A DNA stretch of 64,000 nt from Streptomyces flavotricini (GTDB lineage Bacteria; Actinomycetota; Actinomycetes; Streptomycetales; Streptomycetaceae). The position numbers were made by a program, and so were the translations under genes. The DNA lies in assembly GCF_020639365.1 (NCBI RefSeq), contig NZ_JAINUL010000001.1, positions 8,578,885 through 8,642,884 of the forward strand, in the 5' to 3' direction. The notes beneath the pieces were generated by a model, which worked only from the letters and a program-made list of their open reading frames with translations, was not told the origin of the DNA and did not search any database. Positions 59,562 to 64,000 of the stretch are shown here, piece by piece. Within the stretch, counting starts at the first letter, position 1, and each line of letters opens with the position of its first letter.

Positions 59562-60836
59562 ATGGGTGAGGGTGGCCGGTTGGCGCGGGGTGTGGTGGTG
59601 CGTCGGTTGTTGGCGGTGGATCAGGGGCCGGGGTCGGTGTCGTCGCTGCATGTGCGGGTGATGGCCGAGGCGGCGGGTGTGACGGTTCGGACGGTGTGGC
59701 GGTGGTTGTCCGAGGCGCGTGAGGGACGGCTGGGGCCCGCGGGGCGGCAGGACAGGTTCACGCTGGGTGACGGGTTGTGGGCTGGCCTGGCGGGGGTGGG
59801 TGGGAACGTCGCGGCGTTGCACCGTCGGATGACGGCCGGCGGTTCGTCTTCGGCTGTGGGTGTGCCGTCGTTGGGGACGTTGCATCGTGCGGTGCAGCGG
59901 GATCTGCGTGCGGGGCGGGTGTTGGAGGTGGCGAGGCCGTCCCGGAATCGGGTCGAAGCCGGCCGCTACGACCGGGTCCTGGCCGAGCTGAAGCTGGAGC
60001 GGGCGGCTGAGGGTTTGCCGGTGGTCGACGCGGCTCCGGCGGCCCCGCCGGGCCCCGGGGCAGGCGAGGACGGCGAGGAGAGCACCGGGCCGTCGCGGGG
60101 CGGGGTGCGGTTGTTCGTGCCGGGGGCCCGTGTGGTGTCGACGGCCGAGGTGGCTGCGGTCGTGGAGGTGGTGGGGCACACGGTGGCGGCGCGGGGGATT
60201 GGGTGTGTGTTCGGGGAGCCGGGGGTGGGGAAGACGGTGGCGGTGCAGCAGGCGCTGCATCTGCTGCCTGACCGGGTGCCGGTATGGCGGGCGGTGGTCG
60301 CGGTGAAGCCGGGTCTGCCGCAGATGCGAGCGTCTCTGCTGGAGGCGCTGGGGCTGGCGGCGGGTTCTCTCTCGCACCGTGCGCAGCCGGCCGACCGTGC
60401 CCTGGGGGAGGCGCTGCGCCGCCCGGGGGTGCTCTTCCTTGACGATGCGCAGCGTCTGTCCCCGCCGCTGCTGGACTACCTGCGGCTGCTGTGGGACGAG
60501 CCGGGTACGGCGGCGGCATTGCTGCTGTGTGGGGCGGGCGTGGAGCGGGTGATCGCGCGGGCGCCGGCGCTGAGGTCGCGCGTGCTGACCTGGCACCAGG
60601 TCCCCGAGCTGGATCAGGAGCGGCTGGCGGAGACGCTGGCGATGTTCCATGACGTGTGGGAAGGCGCCGAGCCGGCGGACGTGGGATGGGCGGATGCGAC
60701 GGTGGCGCGCGGCAACTTCCGTACCTGGGCGAAGATCACTTCGCATGTCTACGCGCTGTCGAAGCGCGGCCGGGACGTGCAGGTGGACCGTGCGCTGATG
60801 GAGCAGGCCTGTGCCCGGCTGGGGCCTTACCCGTAG
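59562..60836 (+). CDS. Chimeric TnsC/TniB-like ATPase with transposase-type DNA-binding N-terminus
   Basis: 424 residues from ATG 59562 (GTG 59550 also possible). Residues 27-125 copy the DNA-binding part of the transposase encoded next: HVRVMAEAAGVTVRTVWRWL against HVRLVGECLGVSERTVWRWL, then GN-AALHRRM and VPSLGTLHRAVQRDLRAG against VPSLSTFLRAVRRDLTAG. There is no DDE core. From about residue 185 it is an AAA+ ATPase: Walker A GEPGVGKT (218-225), Walker B VLFLDDAQ (290-297), and a C-terminal NFRTWAKITSHVYALSKRG like the second ATPase. Expected to bind element ends and regulate the transposase. Confidence 0.8.
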   Translation: MGEGGRLARGVVVRRLLAVDQGPGSVSSLHVRVMAEAAGVTVRTVWRWLSEAREGRLGPAGRQDRFTLGDGLWAGLAGVGGNVAALHRRMTAGGSSSAVGVPSLGTLHRAVQRDLRAGRVLEVARPSRNRVEAGRYDRVLAELKLERAAEGLPVVDAAPAAPPGPGAGEDGEESTGPSRGGVRLFVPGARVVSTAEVAAVVEVVGHTVAARGIGCVFGEPGVGKTVAVQQALHLLPDRVPVWRAVVAVKPGLPQMRASLLEALGLAAGSLSHRAQPADRALGEALRRPGVLFLDDAQRLSPPLLDYLRLLWDEPGTAAALLLCGAGVERVIARAPALRSRVLTWHQVPELDQERLAETLAMFHDVWEGAEPADVGWADATVARGNFRTWAKITSHVYALSKRGRDVQVDRALMEQACARLGPYP

Positions 60837-60894
60837 CGCTCGGCGGGGCGGGATCGGGAGAAGGAGGCCAAGACCGACGGCAGAGGGCGGTTCC

Positions 60895-62568
60895 ATGATC
60901 AGCTCATCCGAGGCGGGGGCACCGCTGGACCTGTCAGAACCGATGCCCGAGCTCCAAGGGCAGGCGCTCGCGGCGTTGCGCGGCCCTGCTGTGCAGCGCT
61001 TGTTGCGGCTGCGGGCCCGGGGACGGCTGTCGCGGGGGCATGTGCGCCTTGTGGGGGAGTGTCTGGGGGTGTCGGAGCGGACGGTGTGGCGGTGGCTCGC
61101 GCAGGCTGAAGCCGATCCGGACGCAGGTGCTGTTCCGGGTGCCCGGCCGGTGGACCGGTTCGAGGTGACGCCGGAGGTACGGGTGCTGCTGGCGTACTGG
61201 CGGGGCAACGCGTCCGCGGTCCACCGGCAACTGGTGGCCCGCGGGAAGACGGCGGCTGGTGAGCCGGCCACCGCGGTGCCGGCTGGAGCGCCGATGGAGT
61301 CGGTGCCGCTGCTGGATCCGGTGCCGTCGTTGTCGACGTTCCTGCGTGCGGTGCGACGTGATCTGACCGCGGGCGAGCGTGCGGGTCTGGCCCGCGGGCC
61401 GGAGGCGGCTCGGGCCCACGACGTGTTCGGGCGCCGCCCGATGCAGTGGCGGAACCAGACCTGGGAGGCCGACCATGTCCAGGCGCCGCTGGTGGTCGAC
61501 GCGGACGGGGAGCTGGTCCGCCCGTGGGTGACATGGTTCATCGACGTCGCGACGAAGACCATCACCGGCACCGCGGTCACCCCCGGCCATCCGTCCCGGG
61601 CCTCCATCCTGGCCGCTCTGCGTGCCGCCGTGTTGCGCACCGGCCCCTACGGGCCCGCGGGAGGCATTCCTGAGCACGTGCGCGTCGACCGCGGCCGGGA
61701 CTTCCTGTCGAAGACCGTCCTGGGCGCCCTCACCGACCTGGACACCAAGCGCGAGGATCTGCCTGCCTACAGCCCTCATCTGAAGGGCACGGTGGAGAAC
61801 CTCAACCGGTGCGTGGACCGCATGCTCTTCGCGATCCTGCCCGGCTACACCCTCACCCCCAAGCCCCGGCCCGCCAAGAAGAAGCCTGACCCTGATGAGC
61901 CGGTGCCGCTGACGTTCGCCGAGTTCACCGCAGAGGTCCTGGACTGGACGCGGTGGTGGAACACCGAGCACCGCCCAGCCGGCCTGAACGGCCGGACCCC
62001 CGTCGAGGCCTGGCAGGCTGATCCCACCCCCTTCACGGACGTCCCGGAGGCTGCTTTGTGGGGGCTGATGCTGGAGGACGACGGCCGGGTCCGGAAACTG
62101 AGCAGCCACGGCGTGCGCTGGCGCGGCCGTGATTACCTCGGCGCGTGGATGGCCGGCCAGGCAGGCCGCCACGTCAGGATCCGGCACATGCCCCACCACG
62201 ACCATGAGATCGAGGTCTGCGACCCGGCCGGCCGCCACCTGGGCACCGCCCACCTCGCCGACGCCGCCACGCCCGAGCAGCTCGACGAGCTGCGCCGCAC
62301 CCGCACCGTACGGGCCCGCCGCCTGCGCGAGGACGCGAAGAAGGCCGAGGCCCTGCGTCGGCAGCGCTTCGCCCCGGCCACCACTCCCACGCCTGCCCAG
62401 CGCCTGGGCACCCTCACGGCCGCCGAAGCCGATGCGAAACTGGCGACGTGCGCCGGCAGCGACATGGCCGCCTTGGCCCTGCCGGACCTCATCCCGCCCG
62501 CCCCACCGCCCGACGACTGGAACACCCCGGCCTCCCTACGCCCTGCTGTCCGTAGGGAGAAGCGATGA
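60895..62568 (+). CDS. Tn7/Mu-like DDE transposase (TnsB/TniA type)
   Basis: 557 residues from ATG 60895 (AGAGGGCGG before it). N-terminal HTH region (45-70), second small domain (about 95-165), then an rve-type core with D193 (TWEADHVQAPLVVDADG), D265 (VRVDRGRDFLSKTV) and E301 (KGTVENLNRCVDRM): the last two are 36 apart, an exact D,D35E. A Mu-type beta-barrel follows (GVRWRGRDYLGAWMAGQAG), and a C-terminal tail (about 480-557) rich in basic residues is the usual ATPase-contact region. The intact triad suggests activity. Overlaps the second ATPase (ATGA, 62565-62568). Confidence 0.88.
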   Translation: MISSSEAGAPLDLSEPMPELQGQALAALRGPAVQRLLRLRARGRLSRGHVRLVGECLGVSERTVWRWLAQAEADPDAGAVPGARPVDRFEVTPEVRVLLAYWRGNASAVHRQLVARGKTAAGEPATAVPAGAPMESVPLLDPVPSLSTFLRAVRRDLTAGERAGLARGPEAARAHDVFGRRPMQWRNQTWEADHVQAPLVVDADGELVRPWVTWFIDVATKTITGTAVTPGHPSRASILAALRAAVLRTGPYGPAGGIPEHVRVDRGRDFLSKTVLGALTDLDTKREDLPAYSPHLKGTVENLNRCVDRMLFAILPGYTLTPKPRPAKKKPDPDEPVPLTFAEFTAEVLDWTRWWNTEHRPAGLNGRTPVEAWQADPTPFTDVPEAALWGLMLEDDGRVRKLSSHGVRWRGRDYLGAWMAGQAGRHVRIRHMPHHDHEIEVCDPAGRHLGTAHLADAATPEQLDELRRTRTVRARRLREDAKKAEALRRQRFAPATTPTPAQRLGTLTAAEADAKLATCAGSDMAALALPDLIPPAPPPDDWNTPASLRPAVRREKR

Positions 62569-63332
62569 CGAGCCAGCTGCCGCCGCGAGAGACCGACCAC
62601 TACACCCAGCTCGCGGACGCCGCGGTCGTCACGACCCGCGCGCTCCTGGCAGCGAGGGAGAACATCGCTGACACGATCGAGGCCAGGGCGATGATGTGCC
62701 TCCACGGTCCGGCTGGTGTCGGCAAGACGCTTGCCTCGAAGGTCTGCCTGCGCGAGCTGGAGCGGACCCGGGGCGAGGAGGTCTGCCGCATCTCCTTCCG
62801 CGCCCGCCCCACGGCCCGAGCGGTGCGCCACGAGCTCTTCGCTGCGCTCGGTCTGCCGGGCGAACCTCCGCGTCACCCGTCCGAGTTCGACCGGCTGATC
62901 CTGGACTCGCTGGCGGCCCAGCCGCGTACGCTGGTCGTGGACGAAGCCCAATGGCTCAATCGAGAGACGTTCGAATACTTCCGGTACACGTGGGACCACC
63001 CGTACTCGCAGATCGCGATCATCTTCGCCGGCGGCGAGGGAGCCCATACCGTGCTGCGGAAGGAGCCGATGCTCTCGTCCCGCATCTTCATCTGGCAGCA
63101 CATCACCAAGCTCACACCGGAGGAAGTTCAGCAGGTCATCCCGCTCTACCACCCCGTCTGGGCACGGACCGATCCCGCGGACATCGCCTTCGCCGACCGT
63201 CACGCGGCGCATGGCAACTTCCGCAACTGGGCCCGGCTAACAGCCCACACCGTGACCGCTCTCGAACGAACAGGCCGCGACCACCCCGACCAGGAAGTGC
63301 TCCGCTGGGCCTTCAGCAAGTTGGGCAGCTGA
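62565..63332 (+). CDS. TniB/TnsC-like AAA+ ATPase, second copy
   Basis: 255 residues, ATGA overlap with the transposase. Walker A HGPAGVGKT (47-55), Walker B RTLVVDEAQW (121-130), and C-terminal HGNFRNWARLTAHTVTALERTG. It lacks the HTH extension of the first ATPase and has the usual TniB length. In Tn7-like/Tn5053-like elements the ATPase chooses target DNA and activates the transposase. Two homologous ATPases in one element is unusual. Confidence 0.85.
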   Translation: MTSQLPPRETDHYTQLADAAVVTTRALLAARENIADTIEARAMMCLHGPAGVGKTLASKVCLRELERTRGEEVCRISFRARPTARAVRHELFAALGLPGEPPRHPSEFDRLILDSLAAQPRTLVVDEAQWLNRETFEYFRYTWDHPYSQIAIIFAGGEGAHTVLRKEPMLSSRIFIWQHITKLTPEEVQQVIPLYHPVWARTDPADIAFADRHAAHGNFRNWARLTAHTVTALERTGRDHPDQEVLRWAFSKLGS

Positions 63333-63337
63333 CACCC
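63328..63337 (-). repeat. GCTGACACCC, candidate right partner repeat
   Basis: Inverse complement of the repeat at 58541-58550. It begins inside the last codons of the second ATPase gene. No longer end sequence could be aligned between the two sides, and the right terminus is not established. Confidence 0.35.
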
Positions 63338-63458
63338 CCCACGCAGTCCCGTGATCGCGACAGCAGGGTGATCGGTGAAGTAGCGATGCAACCCACTGGC
63401 TCCAGAGTCAATCCTGAACAAGAAATGAAGCATCGGTTGGCTCGGGTAGGTTGTCCGC

Positions 63459-63572
63459 ATGGCTGATGCTTCCGACTACGAGAAGGCCATGCCCCGGGTT
63501 CAGGAACACGCGGCGCGGTTCGAGAAGGCCCTGACCGTGCGACGCATGCTGGCAGACCCGCGCCGGAAGTGA
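63459..63572 (+). CDS. 37-residue hypothetical peptide
   Basis: ATG 63459 to TGA 63572. Helical and charged (ASDYEKAMPRVQEHAARFEK, then LTVRRMLADPRRK). No family. Its stop overlaps the start of the next tiny gene by GTGA (63569-63572), the only real support for translation besides its balanced composition. Confidence 0.4.
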   Translation: MADASDYEKAMPRVQEHAARFEKALTVRRMLADPRRK

Positions 63573-63670
63573 AGGAGGCCCTCCTGACCGCTGGTGAGAG
63601 GTATGGCGTGCGCATCGCCAACGAGGTCACGCAGGACGCGGCCGAACGCATCGCTGACGGCACGCTGTAA
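63569..63670 (+). CDS. 33-residue hypothetical peptide
   Basis: GTG 63569 to TAA 63670, overlapping the preceding peptide. Sequence VKEALLTAGERYGVRIANEV is amphipathic and helical. The two could be the halves of one frameshifted small helical protein or a genuine coupled pair. No family recognised. Confidence 0.35.
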   Translation: MKEALLTAGERYGVRIANEVTQDAAERIADGTL

Positions 63671-63733
63671 ACAACCAGAGCCAGACACGTTCAGGTAGGA
63701 ACCCAGCGCAACACCCGATCACCGCTGCCAGCC

Positions 63734-63887
63734 GCCCGCGCAGCGGGCCGGCCTGGAGGCGGAGCCGGAAGGCCCCGGGTGGGGGAGCGGAGCGGACCCA
63801 CCCAACAGGCCGAAGGCCTGCACCTCGTGAAACGAGGTCACCTCCCGCGCGAAGCACGGGAGGTCTGGCCTGGCTCTGCCAGGCCAG
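63734..63887. repeat. Array of short-loop hairpins (telomere-fold-like)
   Basis: Five hairpins in 154 bases, four of them with three-base loops: GCCCGC-GCA-GCGGGC (63734-63748), CAGGCC-GAA-GGCCTG (63806-63820), ACCTCGT-GAA-ACGAGGT (63822-63838), CCTCCCG/CGGGAGG (63841-63863, loop containing GCGAAGC) and a 10-bp stem with a TCT loop (63865-63887). GAA-type triloops and GCGAAGC are characteristic of streptomycete telomere single-strand folds, though non-terminal repeats can look alike. Confidence 0.6.
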
Positions 63888-63961
63888 TGGGGTGGAGCGA
63901 AGCGGTGTGAGGTGTGGGGTGGTTGTCGTTGGTTAGTGCGGGTTGGTGTCACTGGTGGTTG

Positions 63962-63986
63962 AGGGCCTGTTGAGGGCCCTGTTTTT
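63962..63986 (+). terminator. Rho-independent-type terminator
   Basis: AGGGCC (63962-63967) pairs with GGCCCT (63975-63980) over a 7-nt loop, followed by G and five T, an unusually classical form for this GC-rich DNA. Confidence 0.5.
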
Positions 63987-64000
63987 GTGTCCGGGGTGTG

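Larger units (their letters stand above)
63671..64000. other. Gene-free right edge
   Basis: A minus-strand frame spans the region (63719-63952), but its translation is dominated by the underlying palindromes. The region holds the hairpin array and terminator listed separately, then GT-rich sequence to the window edge. Confidence 0.4.

Noticed and set aside
59523..61640. 705-codon minus-strand frame
   Set aside because: Antisense to the chimeric ATPase and transposase; Arg/His/Pro-rich shadow of high third-position GC.
63719..63952. 77-codon minus-strand ORF
   Set aside because: The frame is created by consecutive palindromes and its product has no sensible fold; treated as structured non-coding DNA.
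63900..64000. The window edge as the true telomere of a linear replicon
   Set aside because: The last 100 bases are GT-rich and not palindromic, and do not end in a terminal-type palindrome, so the edge seems arbitrary.

Overview
The window looks like accessory DNA of a Streptomyces or close relative. It is very GC-rich, uses many GTG starts, has strong GGAGG-type ribosome sites, and carries families typical of streptomycetes (SARP/BTAD, XRE-TPR regulators, lamin-tail secreted proteins, Replic_Relax, DUF932). I see no rRNA, tRNA or core housekeeping genes. A replication-type gene with iteron-like repeats, a complete type IV secretion-like transfer operon and a Tad-type pilus operon suggest a large conjugative (probably linear) plasmid or an integrated one. 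This is an inference.

1-9.8 kb: scattered small genes. They include a partial gene at the left edge, a secreted lamin-tail protein, and a two-gene module of a TPR-containing STAND/NLR ATPase plus a two-TM protein. The two share a repeated motif that looks like an amyloid signalling sequence. Then follow an XRE regulator and unknown proteins. 9.9-11.2 kb: a previously easy-to-miss 42-residue proline-rich peptide gene is translationally coupled to a PIMT-type methyltransferase (RiPP-like). 11.7-13.3 kb: an IS5-type transposase followed by gene wreckage. 13.4-17.3 kb: a DinB-like gene, a small secreted protein, an XRE protein, then a replication-initiator-like gene with intragenic repeats and a downstream field of GGTGAC iterons (putative origin).

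17.4-28.8 kb (minus strand): Tad secretion/pilus operon: lipoprotein, secreted protein, SAF/CpaB-like protein, TadZ-like, TadA, TadB, TadC, Flp-like pilin, three TadE/G-like pseudopilins, and a large LysM-BTAD membrane regulator. 29.2-41.9 kb (minus strand): a gapless transfer operon in which almost all genes overlap by 1-4 nt: VirB8/TcpC-like, small pilin-like protein, membrane protein, VirB4 ATPase, small membrane protein, VirB6-like, SLT-NlpC/P60 wall hydrolase, exported protein, VirD4/TraG-like ATPase, Replic_Relax protein. Together these would make an envelope-spanning DNA-transfer machine with its own pilus-like system.

42.3-47 kb: XRE-TPR regulator with three tiny coupled genes, a Nudix protein, and a second TPR regulator divergent from the metabolic operon. 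47.2-53.7 kb (plus strand): an eight-gene operon joining the 2-oxopent-4-enoate hydratase / acylating acetaldehyde dehydrogenase / 4-hydroxy-2-oxovalerate aldolase set to a KAS III, a stand-alone ACP, a CitE-like lyase, a MaoC hydratase and an Eis-like acetyltransferase. It looks biosynthetic and I cannot match it to a known product.

53.7-64 kb: a G-run tract, a HTH gene, a striking 0.3-kb nest of perfect hairpins, and a block of phage/plasmid-type genes ending in a DUF932 gene. That gene's 3' end is replaced by a Tn7/Mu-like transposon (HNH-like protein, an ATPase fused to a transposase-type DNA-binding domain, a D,D35E transposase, and a second ATPase). The right edge holds two tiny overlapping ORFs and a second array of short-loop hairpins resembling streptomycete telomere folds.
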